A stretch of DNA of 64,000 nucleotides from Devriesea agamarum (GTDB lineage: Bacteria > Actinomycetota > Actinomycetes > Actinomycetales > Dermabacteraceae), in contig NZ_LN849456.1 in the NCBI RefSeq assembly GCF_900070355.1, positions 2,480,001-2,544,000 of the forward strand, written 5' to 3'. This document shows, one piece after another, positions 29,972-41,131 of the stretch. A program made the translations under genes and the position numbers. The stretch's first letter is position 1. Each line of letters opens with the position of its first letter. The notes below the pieces were generated by a model. That model made no database searches. It worked only from the letters and a program-made list of their open reading frames with translations, and was not told the origin of the DNA.

Positions 29972-32011
29972 ATGTCGTCCTCATTTTCTCAGCGTCCCGT
30001 ACCTCGTAGAGTTCCGCTGCAGCTTGCCGCACTGGGGGTGACCTCACTAGCCCTAGGCCCGGCCACGCTTGCATCAGCCGCAGCAGACCTGATTCCCGCA
30101 GCCGGACCGTCGCCCGGAAACGGCCTCACACCGCTAGCGCCCGTTCTCGTTGGAACCGACCGCGCCGATGTGCCCGGAGCTCTGCACGATTCGGTTCCCC
30201 TGTCCCAAGGGCGGGCGCTTCGCCCCGAAAAATCTGGTCGCGCTGTTCCCAGTCCTCGCAGCATGAACGACCTTGAAGACCCGGTTCTCCACAGCCTGCC
30301 CGCCCGAGCAGTCGATACCCCTGACCACGGTCTAGTCGGCGTCACCTGGCCCGGATGTCCCGCCCCCGACCGCGTCGAACTGAGGTCGCTGAACGCGGAC
30401 GGCAGCTGGGGACGCTGGATGGTGGCTGAACTTGCGCACGGTACCGACGGGCAGGTTCGCGGCACCGAACCGGTGTGGGTTGGAGATGCCACAGCGGTTG
30501 CGGTGCGTGCCGTACGAGGTGGATCCGATGTGTCAACCGAGCTGGTGTTAGCCCGGATCGGGACACCCGTGACAGCAGAGGATAAACATGTCACCTCCGC
30601 CCACACGGGTGGGCCCGGACGGGGCGCGGCAAGTGCCCTGTCGGGATTCGGTGCGGGCACATCCGTCGACACGGCTGGACTCGCCAGCGGGGGACGATCT
30701 GCTAGCCCCGCGCCCTGGTATCTCGCCCCGCGGGTCATCTCCCGGGCAGGATGGGGCGCCGATGAATCCATGCGCAAAGGCGAACCGACCTACGCCCCGG
30801 AGCTGAAAGCCGCGGTGCTGCACCACACCTACGGCTCGAACAATTACACCCGCGAACAGTCCCCAGCGATTATTCGTGGAATCCTGCGCTACCATACCCA
30901 GGACCTCGGATGGAACGACATCGGCTATAACGCACTAGTTGACCGGTTCGGCCAAATCTTTGAAGGTCGATTCGGCGGATTAAATCGCAACGTCGTGGGC
31001 GCTCATGCAAAGGGCTCAAATACCGGAACCTTCGGCATTTCCATGATGGGTGACAACACAACGGTCGATCCCACGCCCGCTCAGCTCGCCGCAGTCGCCG
31101 ACATGATGGCTTGGCGGCTCGGCGGAACCTATATTTTCGACGTCAACACTAAAGTAACGATCGATACCAAATCCCAGCCGAGGATCTTCGGACACCGCGA
31201 CGCCCACTCCGGCGGAACCGCGTGCCCTGGCGACGCTGGATACCGAGCCCTGCCCAAGGTGCGCTCCATGGTCTCCGAACGGCTTGAAAAATATCGCACC
31301 AGCTCCTACCAGGCGTGGCGCGAACACGGGGGAGCCAAAACGCTGGGGACAGTCACCCATTCGGCGGCCCTCAGCGGAGGAATCTACCTCACGCGTACGT
31401 CCGAGGATTACACCATCAAGCAGTACCCGGACGGCAGCGCGCAGGTATTCGCGAGCGACGACTTCACGGACGTTCCGTTAGGCACCATGTTCCGCACCGA
31501 AATTCGGTGGATGCGCAGCCGGGACATATCGACCGGCTGGGACGACGGTAGCTACCGCCCTCGCGCCGGCACCAATCGCGACGCCATGGCCGCGTTCATT
31601 TACCGTTGGGTCGGTTCCCCCGCATTTACCCCGCCGCAGGTGCCCCCATTTGTGGATATTCACCCGTCCACGCAGTTCTATCGGGAAATGACCTGGCTCA
31701 AAGCCAAAGGTATTAGCGCCGGATGGCCCGACCGCACCTATCGGCCCTGGTCGGTTATGACCCGGGAAGCAATGGCTGCATTCCTCTATCGGATCGCAGG
31801 CGCACCGCCCGTATCACTGCCTGCATCGTCGCCGTTTAAAGATGTTTCATCCACCAGCCAGCACTACCGGGCTGTGGTTTGGATGGCACGCACCGGCATT
31901 ACCACCGGCTATCCAGATGGAACCTTCCGACCCGGTGAGCCGGTACAACGTGACGCCATGGCCGCTTTCCTCTTCCGCTACGAGGAACAGGGGCTTCCGA
32001 AGCGCGTGTGA
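29972..32011 (+). CDS. Secreted N-acetylmuramoyl-L-alanine amidase with three SLH repeats
   Basis: 679 aa from ATG 29972 (GGAG 6 bases upstream; a second ATG at 29960 is in frame). A twin-basic signal peptide ends near ASA-A (about 36). The amidase_2/PGRP-like domain spans about 250-435: ISRAGWGADES, then zinc ligands in VLHHT and FGHRD and the CPG cysteine. It cleaves the lactyl-Ala bond of peptidoglycan. Residues about 500-679 hold three S-layer-homology-like repeats with GWDDGSYRP, GWPDRTYRP and GYPDGTFRP motifs, which anchor proteins to pyruvylated wall polymers. Confidence 0.9.
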   Translation: MSSSFSQRPVPRRVPLQLAALGVTSLALGPATLASAAADLIPAAGPSPGNGLTPLAPVLVGTDRADVPGALHDSVPLSQGRALRPEKSGRAVPSPRSMNDLEDPVLHSLPARAVDTPDHGLVGVTWPGCPAPDRVELRSLNADGSWGRWMVAELAHGTDGQVRGTEPVWVGDATAVAVRAVRGGSDVSTELVLARIGTPVTAEDKHVTSAHTGGPGRGAASALSGFGAGTSVDTAGLASGGRSASPAPWYLAPRVISRAGWGADESMRKGEPTYAPELKAAVLHHTYGSNNYTREQSPAIIRGILRYHTQDLGWNDIGYNALVDRFGQIFEGRFGGLNRNVVGAHAKGSNTGTFGISMMGDNTTVDPTPAQLAAVADMMAWRLGGTYIFDVNTKVTIDTKSQPRIFGHRDAHSGGTACPGDAGYRALPKVRSMVSERLEKYRTSSYQAWREHGGAKTLGTVTHSAALSGGIYLTRTSEDYTIKQYPDGSAQVFASDDFTDVPLGTMFRTEIRWMRSRDISTGWDDGSYRPRAGTNRDAMAAFIYRWVGSPAFTPPQVPPFVDIHPSTQFYREMTWLKAKGISAGWPDRTYRPWSVMTREAMAAFLYRIAGAPPVSLPASSPFKDVSSTSQHYRAVVWMARTGITTGYPDGTFRPGEPVQRDAMAAFLFRYEEQGLPKRV

Positions 32012-32060
32012 TCAGTCATTGCGAGGGGTTCGTCGTCAAAGAGCTCCAAGAGCTGTAGCG

Positions 32061-32101
32061 GTCGCGGGCCCGTTTCCCTTCTGGGGCGACGGGCCCGCGA
32101 C
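32061..32101. terminator. Bidirectional terminator between convergent genes
   Basis: A 13-bp perfect GC stem (32061-32073 with 32089-32101), loop 15 bases, lies between the amidase and the minus-strand transferase. Confidence 0.8.
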
Positions 32102-32113
32102 CTATCCGTCTTC

Positions 32114-34864
32114 TTAACGTCCGGGACGAAGCCCCCGGTACATGTTCTTGGCACGGGAATAGGTGTCGCGCGCCTTTGCATAGGTGCGGCGGACCCGGTT
32201 GGCTCCGCGGTAGGTCCGAGACGTCACCAGGGCCTCAAGATCCTGACGGGCACGCTGTGCGGCGTGTTCAGCCTCAGCTAACTGCAGTGAACGCTGATGA
32301 TCCCAGGACAGAGCCCGGTCCGTATCGGCGCGAGCATGGTCAGCTTCCCGCGATAACGCAAGCGCCGTGATCCGGACTGCTTCCGTGAGGCGGGCCCAGT
32401 CGCCGGTCGGGTTGAGGCTTGGCGCATCCGTCGGCAGGTCAGAGGCCGGCGTGGTGGTTGCGATGTGTTCACCGTGCGCCGCCGCCGATACCCGGTCCCA
32501 CCACTGATCATGGCCCGCGCGATAGGTAGCGCGACGCTGCGCCAGATGCTTACCGACCTCATCGCGGCGAGTCCACAGTTCCTGAGCGGCCTCGGCGGCC
32601 AGCTCCATGCCCTGCGCATCGGCCCAGGTACACCATTGGCCCATGCCCCACGCATCCAAGGCACCGCGCAGACGCACATCGGTGTAATCATCGGGAATCA
32701 GCCCAAGTGTCGGAACACCGGCTGGTAGCGCAAAGATAGCCGGGTGATACCGGGAAGTTAGCACCATGTGTGCCCGACGCGTCACCGACGCCACGGTACG
32801 AGCGGGAAGGATCGGAAGCAGGGTCACCGGGCTGGCCGCGTGTGCCGCGATCATGCGATTGATGCCGAGATCCCCGTCGTTGGTTCCCGGGATAGCCATA
32901 TGCGGAAGCAGAACCGCTTCAAGCCCCGTGATGCTGTAGATGCGTTCGAGTAGCTGGGTAAACGCCTCAATGTGCACTCCCGGGGTGACGGTCACGGCCA
33001 AGAATGAGTCTGGTACCGGAACCGGCAGCTGCTCGAGGTCGACGATGTCGGAAAACGGCCCCGACTCCAAGAAAGTGGCGTCGTCCAGACCAGCGAAACA
33101 ATCAATCCCCGCGCTGGTCAACAAATCTGAGGAGAAACGCTCCCGCGCCGACACCAGGTCCGCGGTGGCAAGCGCCCGCAGCATGAGGTCGCGATCCGTA
33201 TCGGTCAGCGTGGGGCCAAACGTCTGGCCGGAAACAATCACCGGTCGTTGGCAGGCAACCGCGACGGCGATCACAGCGATTCGTTCCATCAACAGCCAGC
33301 CGTACCGCGAGTTCATATTGCCGCCACCGGCGATCAGCACCGCGTCGCAGCCCTGTATCTGCTGGATCAACCGCGCCACCGGTTCACGGTGCTCAGGGGC
33401 GAGCTCGCGCCGGGAATGCACATGCTCCACCACATTGTCGAGCAGCATTTCGCGCTCGGCAGGGGCAGGGGGGAATGTGAACGTGGGGACCGCCTCGATC
33501 TGCGGTCCGAAGTGTCGGCGAGTGTGCTCGACATCGCGGGTCAGCAGCACCGGGGTGAGCTGGCGTGCGGTCAGTTCGTCGACTGCGGCGTGAGCCATCG
33601 CCTCATCGCCTGCGTGATAGCGCTCCTGGCCGATGTCGCCGAGCACCAGCACCCGTCCGGTGCCCGGCCTCGGGGTGATCCAGCGGGGGAGCGGACGGGT
33701 GGGTAGATCAATGCGTCCATCCTGACGCGGCGCCTGGTCGGTATCGAGCAGAACATCGGGGGTGTGGGTGGCACTGTCTGCGTCCGAGCTGCCGCGTCCG
33801 TTTGAGGCGCCGCTGTCGGGCCCCGTACTGTCGGGCCCCGCACTGCCGGGCCGGGTCACCACACCCGCGTCCTGATATTCGGTGCCGCCGCCGGACTCCT
33901 TGCCTCGGCTACACAATCCCGCGCGACGACCACCACCAGTGCCGTTGCCCCGACTAGCCCTACCGTCGTCCCCAGTGTCGTGACGCTCTTGCACCAACTG
34001 ATCCAAGATACGCTGCTGGTCACGAAGCTGGATGCTGGTGAGCTCGTGCAAATGAGCGAGGTACAAGAACAACCCCGTCTGCCCGGCATCGAGACCAGAC
34101 CGAATATGACTCTGACGCACCCACGCATCCCACCCGTGATGGTGGGACGGCTCGGCATCGCTATTGTCCGCCGCGCTGCCCGTGGCAGGACGACGCGACC
34201 ACAAAGCCAGAGGCTCATCGGCTAAAAACCCGACGTCAAACCGGGCCCACAGACGCAGATTGAACTCCCAGTCGCCCACGACGGGAAGTCGCTCATCATA
34301 GAGACCGATCTGGTCATACACTCGCCGACGCACCAGCAAGGAGATGGGGACAACGCGGTTATACCGAAGGAACTCCTGAATGGTCAGGTGGCGCAGCTCC
34401 GGGTGAAACCATTCGCGCCGATCCTCAATCAGCAGGTCCCCTTCGGCATGCTCATGCAGTAACACGGTGCGCACCGCAACCGCCGCATGCTCAGGGTGTT
34501 CACGCAGGTGAGCAGCCGTGCGGGTCAAAAACTCCGGCTCCCACAGGTCATCGTCATCATGAATCGCAACAGCGTCCACGCGCTCGCCGAGCTCACTAGC
34601 CCAAGCGTCGGCAGCCCGAATAGCAGCGTTGGAGGCAGCTTCCATACCGTGCGGCTGCTGGTGGTGAATAACTCGCACCCGGTCGCGGAAAGCACCGGTG
34701 AGGCGGTCTACCTCCTGGTTCACCGCAGCAGGTTCGCCGCCGTCGTTCACCACTACCACCAGCGGTTGCAGAGTTTGCTCCGCGATGTTCGCGAGAGCAC
34801 GGCGCAGAAACACCCGTCGATCTTTCGTGCGGACAACCACGGCAATCAGCGGTGGGTGAGGCAT
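32114..34864 (-). CDS. Glycosyltransferase family 2 fused to polysaccharide pyruvyltransferase
   Basis: 916 aa from ATG 34864 (GAGGAGAG upstream). Residues about 5-240 are a GT-A fold: NDGGEP, then the metal-binding acidic cluster AIHDDDDLW. Residues about 295-395 are a Gly/Ser/Asp-rich linker with small repeats. The following region, about 400-740, is CsaB-like: LVLGDIGQERYHAGDEAM, IAGGGNMNSRYG, and a late LTSRYHPAIFALPAGVPTLGL. CsaB adds pyruvate ketals to wall polysaccharide so that SLH domains bind. The last 100 residues are probably coiled. Its partner in function could be the SLH amidase encoded next to it. Confidence 0.85.
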   Translation of the reverse strand: MPHPPLIAVVVRTKDRRVFLRRALANIAEQTLQPLVVVVNDGGEPAAVNQEVDRLTGAFRDRVRVIHHQQPHGMEAASNAAIRAADAWASELGERVDAVAIHDDDDLWEPEFLTRTAAHLREHPEHAAVAVRTVLLHEHAEGDLLIEDRREWFHPELRHLTIQEFLRYNRVVPISLLVRRRVYDQIGLYDERLPVVGDWEFNLRLWARFDVGFLADEPLALWSRRPATGSAADNSDAEPSHHHGWDAWVRQSHIRSGLDAGQTGLFLYLAHLHELTSIQLRDQQRILDQLVQERHDTGDDGRASRGNGTGGGRRAGLCSRGKESGGGTEYQDAGVVTRPGSAGPDSTGPDSGASNGRGSSDADSATHTPDVLLDTDQAPRQDGRIDLPTRPLPRWITPRPGTGRVLVLGDIGQERYHAGDEAMAHAAVDELTARQLTPVLLTRDVEHTRRHFGPQIEAVPTFTFPPAPAEREMLLDNVVEHVHSRRELAPEHREPVARLIQQIQGCDAVLIAGGGNMNSRYGWLLMERIAVIAVAVACQRPVIVSGQTFGPTLTDTDRDLMLRALATADLVSARERFSSDLLTSAGIDCFAGLDDATFLESGPFSDIVDLEQLPVPVPDSFLAVTVTPGVHIEAFTQLLERIYSITGLEAVLLPHMAIPGTNDGDLGINRMIAAHAASPVTLLPILPARTVASVTRRAHMVLTSRYHPAIFALPAGVPTLGLIPDDYTDVRLRGALDAWGMGQWCTWADAQGMELAAEAAQELWTRRDEVGKHLAQRRATYRAGHDQWWDRVSAAAHGEHIATTTPASDLPTDAPSLNPTGDWARLTEAVRITALALSREADHARADTDRALSWDHQRSLQLAEAEHAAQRARQDLEALVTSRTYRGANRVRRTYAKARDTYSRAKNMYRGLRPGR

Positions 34865-34894
34865 GTTGGGGAACTCTCCTCGGCGTCGAACACA

Positions 34895-34928
34895 CTGGCA
34901 GACCACGCGAGTTCTCGCGTTGTGCCAG
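34895..34928 (-). other. Hairpin in the gap between purL and the transferase
   Basis: CTGGCA (34895-34900) pairs with TGCCAG (34923-34928), and CGCGAG pairs with CTCGCG inside. It could be the purL terminator, but there is no T-run. Confidence 0.4.
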
Positions 34929-35050
34929 GTGGGCAGCACATTCTGTAAACAACATAGCGGTGAATGCGGTTCGCAATCTCGCGTGCAGCGGCTAGGTCGA
35001 GGTGATCGAACCTAACCGCTGGATACAGAAAGCAATGGCTATTTCTGAGC

Positions 35051-37465
35051 TTACCCTGCGAAATACCGTGGCAGCGTGGCCCGCGATGCCTGCGCAAGTT
35101 GCGAAAGCGGAAGACGGAACTGGTCCTGGACCTCAAGCGCGTCACCTGTGGTCACACCGAGCCGAAGCATCGGGAAACCGCGTGCCGTGCACATGTCGGT
35201 AAACCGGACCTCTTCGCTGCGCGGGACCGATACTAAAGCGCGTCCTTGCGACTCTGAGAAGAGAGCGACGAACGGGTCGATCCCGTCGCGCTCACATAGG
35301 CCATCCAGCACAATCCGTGCACCCACTGAGAATCGCAGGCAGGAATCAACCAGTGCCTGGGCGAGACCACCTTCGGACAGATCGTGTGCCGCATCGACCA
35401 TTCCGTCGCGGGAGGCTGCGACCAGGATCTCGGCGAGTTCCCGTTCGACCTTCAGGTCCACAACCGGGGGCATGCCACCGAGGTGGGAATGGATGACATC
35501 CGCCCAGGCGCTGCCTGATAGTTCCTCTCGCGTCGTCCCGAGCAGGAAAATCGCTTGGCCCTGATCTTTCCATCCGGACGGGGTCCGCCGGGACACATCG
35601 TCGAGTACCCCGAGAACACCCACCACGGGCGTGGGGGGGATAGCCGAGTCGATCAGCCCAGGTTCACCGGTGGAGTTGTACAGCGACACGTTGCCACCGG
35701 TAACCGGCACCTCCAACTCGCGGCAGGCATCGGCGAGCCCCGTGATGGCCTGGACCAGCTGCCACATCGGGCCGGGATCTTCCGGTGAGCCGAAGTTCAA
35801 ACAGTCGGTGACCGCGAGCGGTTTCGCACCAGTGGTTGCGACATTGCGGTAGGCCTCAGCCAGTGCCGCCTGAGCTCCCGTATACGGATCCAATTTCGCG
35901 TAGCGACCGTTAGCATCGGTGGCTATGGCCACGCCAAGCCCGGTGCTCTCATCCACGCGTACAATTCCTGCGTCGTCCGGCATCGCCAAAGCAATGTTGC
36001 CGCCGACGTACCGGTCGTACTGGTCGGTGATCCACGCGCTGGATGCCAAGTTCGGGGAACTCGCTAGTGCGAGAACGGTCTGCGCGAGGTCCTCGCCGCT
36101 GCTGGGTCGAGGTAACGCTTCGGCGCGGTCAGCTTGCAGCTCATCTTGCCAGCTGGGCCGGGCATATGGACGCTGATAGGTCGGCCCCTCGTGCGCAACC
36201 GTCTTCGGATCGACATCGACAATCCGGTGTCCGTTGTGGTCGATGGTGAGGCGGCCAGTGCCGGTGACTTCACCGATGACCGCGGTCTCCACATCCCATT
36301 TCGCTGTCGTGTTGAGGAATTCTTCAAGCTTGTCCGGACGCACCACGGCCATCATGCGTTCCTGGGACTCCGACATCAGAATCTCGCCAGCGGTTAGGGT
36401 CGGATCGCGCAGCAGAACCTTTTCAAGGTCCACGTGCATCCCGCCGTCACCGTTGGATGCGAGCTCACTGGTGGCGCAGGAAATTCCTGCTGCGCCGAGG
36501 TCCTGGATGCCTTCGACAAGGCCGTGGGCGAACAGGTCCAGGCAGCATTCGATCAGAACCTTCTCCATGAAGGGGTCGCCCACTTGCACACTCGGGCGCT
36601 TGGTGGGACCACCTTCGGTGAACGTTTCCGACGCCAGAATGGACGCGCCGCCGATTCCGTCGCCCCCCGTGCGGGCACCGAACAGCACCACTTTGTTTCC
36701 GGTGCCTGACGCATTGGCGAGGTGGATGTCGTCATGGCGCATCACCCCGACGCACAGGGCGTTCACCAGCGGGTTTCCCTGGTAGCAGGGGTCGAATACG
36801 GTTTCGCCGCCGATGTTGGGCAGGCCAAGTGAGTTGCCGTAGCCACCGATCCCGGCGACGACGCCGTGGACGACGCGCGCGGTGTCGGGATGGTCGACGG
36901 CGCCAAATCGCAGCTGGTCCATCACCGCGACGGGGCGCGCACCCATGGAGATAATGTCGCGCACGATGCCGCCCACACCGGTGGCCGCGCCCTGATAGGG
37001 CTCGACGAAGCTGGGGTGGTTGTGCGATTCGACCTTGAAGGTCACCGCCCATCCTTCGCCGATATCCACCACGCCTGCGTTTTCTCCGATGCCAACCAGC
37101 AGGTGCTGGCGCATGGCCTCGGTGGTTTTGTCGCCGAACTGGCGCAGATGCACTTTGGAGGATTTGTAGCTGCAGTGCTCGGACCACATGACGGAGTACA
37201 TGGCGAGTTCCGCTGCTGTGGGACGTCGCCCTAGGATTTCGCGGATGTGCTCGTATTCGTCGCTGGTCAACCCCAGGTCAGCGAACGGTAGGGGTAGATC
37301 TGGGGTTGCGGCTGCGTGCTCAACCGTGTCCGGCGGTTGTGCCTGCGGGGAGTGTGCCCCCGAGGGCTGTACCGACGGGGTTTTGGTCCCCGGGGATGGT
37401 TGGTTGGCGGTCGCTGGGTTCATCGCAGGGGGAGTGGTCGGCGCTGGGGGCTCGGTGGCGGTCAT
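35051..37465 (-). CDS. purL: Phosphoribosylformylglycinamidine synthase subunit PurL
   Basis: 804 aa from ATG 37465. This is the small-type PurL, which needs PurS and PurQ as separate subunits; both are at 61842-62824. The [12 protein letters not shown] motif and the two AIRS-type halves are present. The first 60 residues are a Pro/Ala/Thr-rich extension without counterpart in other species, so the true start may be later. It catalyses the ATP-dependent step 4 of purine synthesis. Confidence 0.94.
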   Translation of the reverse strand: MTATEPPAPTTPPAMNPATANQPSPGTKTPSVQPSGAHSPQAQPPDTVEHAAATPDLPLPFADLGLTSDEYEHIREILGRRPTAAELAMYSVMWSEHCSYKSSKVHLRQFGDKTTEAMRQHLLVGIGENAGVVDIGEGWAVTFKVESHNHPSFVEPYQGAATGVGGIVRDIISMGARPVAVMDQLRFGAVDHPDTARVVHGVVAGIGGYGNSLGLPNIGGETVFDPCYQGNPLVNALCVGVMRHDDIHLANASGTGNKVVLFGARTGGDGIGGASILASETFTEGGPTKRPSVQVGDPFMEKVLIECCLDLFAHGLVEGIQDLGAAGISCATSELASNGDGGMHVDLEKVLLRDPTLTAGEILMSESQERMMAVVRPDKLEEFLNTTAKWDVETAVIGEVTGTGRLTIDHNGHRIVDVDPKTVAHEGPTYQRPYARPSWQDELQADRAEALPRPSSGEDLAQTVLALASSPNLASSAWITDQYDRYVGGNIALAMPDDAGIVRVDESTGLGVAIATDANGRYAKLDPYTGAQAALAEAYRNVATTGAKPLAVTDCLNFGSPEDPGPMWQLVQAITGLADACRELEVPVTGGNVSLYNSTGEPGLIDSAIPPTPVVGVLGVLDDVSRRTPSGWKDQGQAIFLLGTTREELSGSAWADVIHSHLGGMPPVVDLKVERELAEILVAASRDGMVDAAHDLSEGGLAQALVDSCLRFSVGARIVLDGLCERDGIDPFVALFSESQGRALVSVPRSEEVRFTDMCTARGFPMLRLGVTTGDALEVQDQFRLPLSQLAQASRATLPRYFAG

Positions 37466-37498
37466 ACGGCGTGAAGATCCCGTCGTGGAGCAGGGGCG

Positions 37499-37517
37499 GA
37501 TGACGCGCACTAGTCTA
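37499..37517 (-). promoter_or_regulatory. purL promoter-region motif shared with purS
   Basis: Read on the minus strand: TAGACT followed by A-GTGCGCGTCATC. The same arrangement, TAGAAT followed by G-GTGCGCGTCATC, lies before purS (62858-62876). TAGAMT fits a -10 box. The conserved bases after it may be the transcription start and a binding site. 17 of 19 bases are identical. Confidence 0.6.
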
Positions 37518-38568
37518 CGGTGCGCTCTGTGCGCTGCACGCCCGATGCCCGGGTCCACTTTGGGATGTGCATCCAAGCCTCTCTGTTTGGCAGTGATTAG
37601 AGGTAACAAGTAAGCTATTCTCACTATGCAGCACCGAGTCTACCGAGTACTGGTGCCAAGCTCGTCAGGATATACATCCCGAGAGATGGATTAAGAGATA
37701 TTGTATGCAGGAAGTAACTTCTCCTAAGTTACCCGATCTTAAAATTATAAATTTTAGATAACACAAATGGCAGGGCGTTGTAATCTTACCTCTGTCTATG
37801 AGTTGGTGAAATGCGCGAGATCCTTGTCGCTCTACACAACTGAAACTTCGGTTAGTCAATCGAGAAATAATATAAAGCTACATAGACGGAAAGTGAAAGG
37901 ATTCACTAATATCCCCCATACTGTGTTGCCGTTTATAATGGTTTGCGGTGGCCGTATTTCTGTGGCAATATATTAGGCCAATATCGCATGGATGATTGCG
38001 TTGACACTAGTGGAATTGGTTGCTAAGGGACACTCAACTCTAACCGTTTTTACAAAATGACACACAACGCGGCGCGCGGCTATCTCTACGCGGTGCGTCC
38101 AGGGGTTTAAAGGGTGTTGGACTTTGAGGTTGAAACGCAGGACGAACGTTTCTTGAGAAATATAAATAATGCATGAGCTCGCTTTAATTGCATCACATTA
38201 GCGAGGCTTTTGCACTGGCTAAATATTAGGCAAATAGAACACTTATAGCGCAGATTTAAGCAAATAAATCGCTAAGCGCTTTATTGTGTAAATAATATGC
38301 CCACCAAAGAGTGTATTTATCAAAAATATTATTTAAAAGTTATAGCATAGCAAATAAAAATATATCGGAAATAATTATAAAACCGTAAAAGTCTATAAAT
38401 AACGGGTGATTAAGTATTTAAGCAATACGCAAAGGGGGACATTGGTCCCGCGAAAATGTTGAATTATGTTGATCAGGATTCGATAAAAGTAAAGAAAAAG
38501 TAAAATCCTGTTGTGATTGCAGCTGGTTTCCCAATAGATTTAAGTCCAGGCACAGAGAGGAGCCTAAA
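37518..38568. other. AT-rich non-coding left flank of the lanthipeptide cluster
   Basis: About 1.05 kb, with composition near 35% GC by eye and many A/T runs. A 69-codon plus frame at 37767-37976 has no ribosome binding site or resemblance and is not called. An inverted repeat GGGAC-4-GTCCC at 38436-38449 lies 120 bases before lanKC and could be an operator. No integrase or transposase remnant is visible. Confidence 0.6.
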
Positions 38569-41121
38569 GTGGATAGTCAAGCCGAGAGATACTCTTTCGC
38601 ATCATCTCTATACTATGAGCGACCTCACTATGGCACGCACGAGATTGATAGGGTGCCACCGGAACTTGAGGTGGAAGTTGATGGGTATAAGCGGCATGTT
38701 TCTGACGCCTGGATTGAATACACTCCGTGCGATCTCAATTTGCCTGAACAAGGTTGGAAAGCTCATATCGGCGCAACTCCAGATAACTATCTTAAAACAA
38801 TTAATCTAGTTAGTCGTTTCTGTTTTAAAAAAGGATTCGCTTTTAAAAGCGCTCCCACGTTAAGAAGCTTTATATTTGCGTGCTCGAAAGCGGCCTCAAG
38901 AGAATCCTCTGGGAAGCTTATAACAATATATCTTACAAGCCAGAAGGATTTAAAAGTACTCGTTGAAGAATTGGCTCCTATTCTGCGCGGCAAGCCGGGT
39001 GCATATATTTTAAGCGATCTCCAAATCGCCGATAGTCAACTATACGTCCGATACGGGGCGTTCAAAAAAATGCTGTGTGCTACCACCAATGGCATAGTGT
39101 TGCCTGCTATTAAAACTCCCAAAGGCGATTTTGAAGCCGATCCGAGATTACCAATCTTTAGGCCACCGAAATGGGTTAAAATTCCAGAGGTACTACAAGA
39201 ATCGGTAGCTCGTCGAAGTGATCAGGAAAAAGAAAAGTTTCCTTACCGCGTGATTGATGTGTTGCACTATTCAAATTCCGGAGGTGTCTATTTATGTAGT
39301 GACGAAAGTGGCCAAGAGTTTGTTGTAAAAGAGGCGAGAACTCATGCTGGACTTGATGCAGGGTTAAATGATGCCGTTGTCAGACTAAAAAATGAAGTTA
39401 ACATACTCGAACATCTCAACACTGTATGTTTAGATGTAAGGGTTCCGGTTGTATTAGAAAAGTTCTCTATTCAATGTAGTGAGTTTGCCGCCTTTAAGCG
39501 AATTCAAGGCCATACGTTCCACCAATTGGCGGCCGAACGTAATCCTTTACTAGGCGACCGCGTTAGCGACTCGCAGATTCAAGAATATACGATTTGGGTT
39601 GAATCGATATTGGCTCAGACGCGAGATATGCTAGGAAAAATTCATGATGCGGGTATTATTTATGGCGATTTACATCCAAAGAATATTTTAATCGACGAAG
39701 AAGGGCAAGTATCATTTATAGATTTTGAAACTGCCTCTTTTGATGTTGTAAACTATGAACAGCGCTTGGCCGCAGCGGGTTTCGGTGCTCCGAAGGGTCT
39801 TGGTGGTATAGATGTGGATCTGTACGCCTTGGAGAGGTTATTGTTATGGGCATATTATCCGCTAGTGTATATGTTAGATGTTGCTCCCACCAAATATGAA
39901 AAGCTTGTAGAACGTATACAGCATAATTATGGGTTACATCTTAAGTTACCACTGCACAGCAAAATCAGTTCTATCACTGATATTGGAAAAAATGCAGATC
40001 TTAAACTTAAGTCCGAGTCAATTTCTAATTCGTTACATCGAGGGTTATTAAATGTTCATGACCCTAACCGAAAAGATAGATTAGTGCCCGGAAACTATAG
40101 GGTTTTCGATTCCCATCCCGCATCTTTTTTTTACGGAAGCTCTGGTGTTATATGGGCTTTAGACAAGTGTGGTTATGAAATTCCCGAGGAATGGATTGCC
40201 TGGCAACGTGAAAGTTATGAAAACCGGAGCTTTAATAGCATTGGTCTAGAGTCTGGTGTTGCTGGTCCAATAATTACGGAAACTTCACTCGGATCGTCGC
40301 GATACATCAAGAGGTTGCTGAAATGCGGACTTCGACTTTTGAATAGCACGCCTCTAATAACTATTCGACACGGTGTTTCTGCTCTATTAGTTGCGCTTGC
40401 TAGGGCGGCGGCGTATGGAGTTGTTGATCACGACCAAATAAAGAGCTGTGCGTTACCGTTAGTGGAAGAAATTAAGAAGCTTGTAAAACTTAACAGCCTT
40501 GCAAGAAACAAATTCACGGCCGATTTTCCATTGCCTACTAACGTTGTTCCTAGGAACTGGGGTTTGATGGACGGTTGGACTGGTGTTTCAGTCGCCTTAA
40601 ATAACTGGGGGAAGTTATTTAACGATTTGGAATGCATTGACCTTGCGAGAGATAGCATCGAGCGGGATATCGCTACACTAAGGGTACATCCTCGGTTTGG
40701 AACTGCTGGCCTTGATAAGGGTTATAAACAAGACCCGTATCTCGAGTCCGGTTCTTCAGGTGTATTCTACGCCGCCAAGCTGATTGGGTACGAACTTGAA
40801 TCAGATATGGAAAATTCTTTAAAACGTGCTTGTGGCTCTCTTCTGTACACTGATTGTGGGATGCTTGCAGGATTAGCCGGTCAGATGTGCGCACTAACTT
40901 ATCAAGGTGATAACACATCTAGCCTGTGTCTTGATAGGTTAGTGCGGGACTACCAATTGTACGGCGTTGAGACTCCCGAGGGGCAGGCGACAACGTTTGG
41001 CGCGTTCGCTCATAAACTATCCTATGACTATGGAACTGGATCAGCTGGGTACTTACTCGCTGTGAGCTATTGTCAGGGAAGTTCAACAGAGTTTATTCCT
41101 CTTGGGATGCCAAGGTTTTAG
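38569..41121 (+). CDS. lanKC: Class III lanthipeptide synthetase LanKC
   Basis: 850 aa from GTG 38569, with GAGAGGAG upstream. Three domains are in order. About 1-200 is the lyase domain that eliminates phosphate from Ser/Thr. About 220-440 is a protein-kinase-like domain (glycine-rich SNSGGVY near 235-241, Lys254 in VVKEA, catalytic GDLHPKN with Asp367, metal-binding DFE at 385). About 510-850 is a LanC-like cyclase (YGSSGVIW, MDGWTGVSV, ESGSSGVFY, YGTGSAGY). The LanC zinc triad (Cys and Cys-His) is not preserved, and this separates class III from class IV LanL. It would dehydrate and cyclise the 37-aa precursor encoded 26 bases downstream. Confidence 0.92.
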   Translation: MDSQAERYSFASSLYYERPHYGTHEIDRVPPELEVEVDGYKRHVSDAWIEYTPCDLNLPEQGWKAHIGATPDNYLKTINLVSRFCFKKGFAFKSAPTLRSFIFACSKAASRESSGKLITIYLTSQKDLKVLVEELAPILRGKPGAYILSDLQIADSQLYVRYGAFKKMLCATTNGIVLPAIKTPKGDFEADPRLPIFRPPKWVKIPEVLQESVARRSDQEKEKFPYRVIDVLHYSNSGGVYLCSDESGQEFVVKEARTHAGLDAGLNDAVVRLKNEVNILEHLNTVCLDVRVPVVLEKFSIQCSEFAAFKRIQGHTFHQLAAERNPLLGDRVSDSQIQEYTIWVESILAQTRDMLGKIHDAGIIYGDLHPKNILIDEEGQVSFIDFETASFDVVNYEQRLAAAGFGAPKGLGGIDVDLYALERLLLWAYYPLVYMLDVAPTKYEKLVERIQHNYGLHLKLPLHSKISSITDIGKNADLKLKSESISNSLHRGLLNVHDPNRKDRLVPGNYRVFDSHPASFFYGSSGVIWALDKCGYEIPEEWIAWQRESYENRSFNSIGLESGVAGPIITETSLGSSRYIKRLLKCGLRLLNSTPLITIRHGVSALLVALARAAAYGVVDHDQIKSCALPLVEEIKKLVKLNSLARNKFTADFPLPTNVVPRNWGLMDGWTGVSVALNNWGKLFNDLECIDLARDSIERDIATLRVHPRFGTAGLDKGYKQDPYLESGSSGVFYAAKLIGYELESDMENSLKRACGSLLYTDCGMLAGLAGQMCALTYQGDNTSSLCLDRLVRDYQLYGVETPEGQATTFGAFAHKLSYDYGTGSAGYLLAVSYCQGSSTEFIPLGMPRF

Positions 41122-41131
41122 AGATGATAGA

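Noticed and set aside
38513-38809. 98-codon frame overlapping the lanKC start
   Set aside because: It is out of frame with the clearly coding lanKC start and lacks a ribosome binding site.
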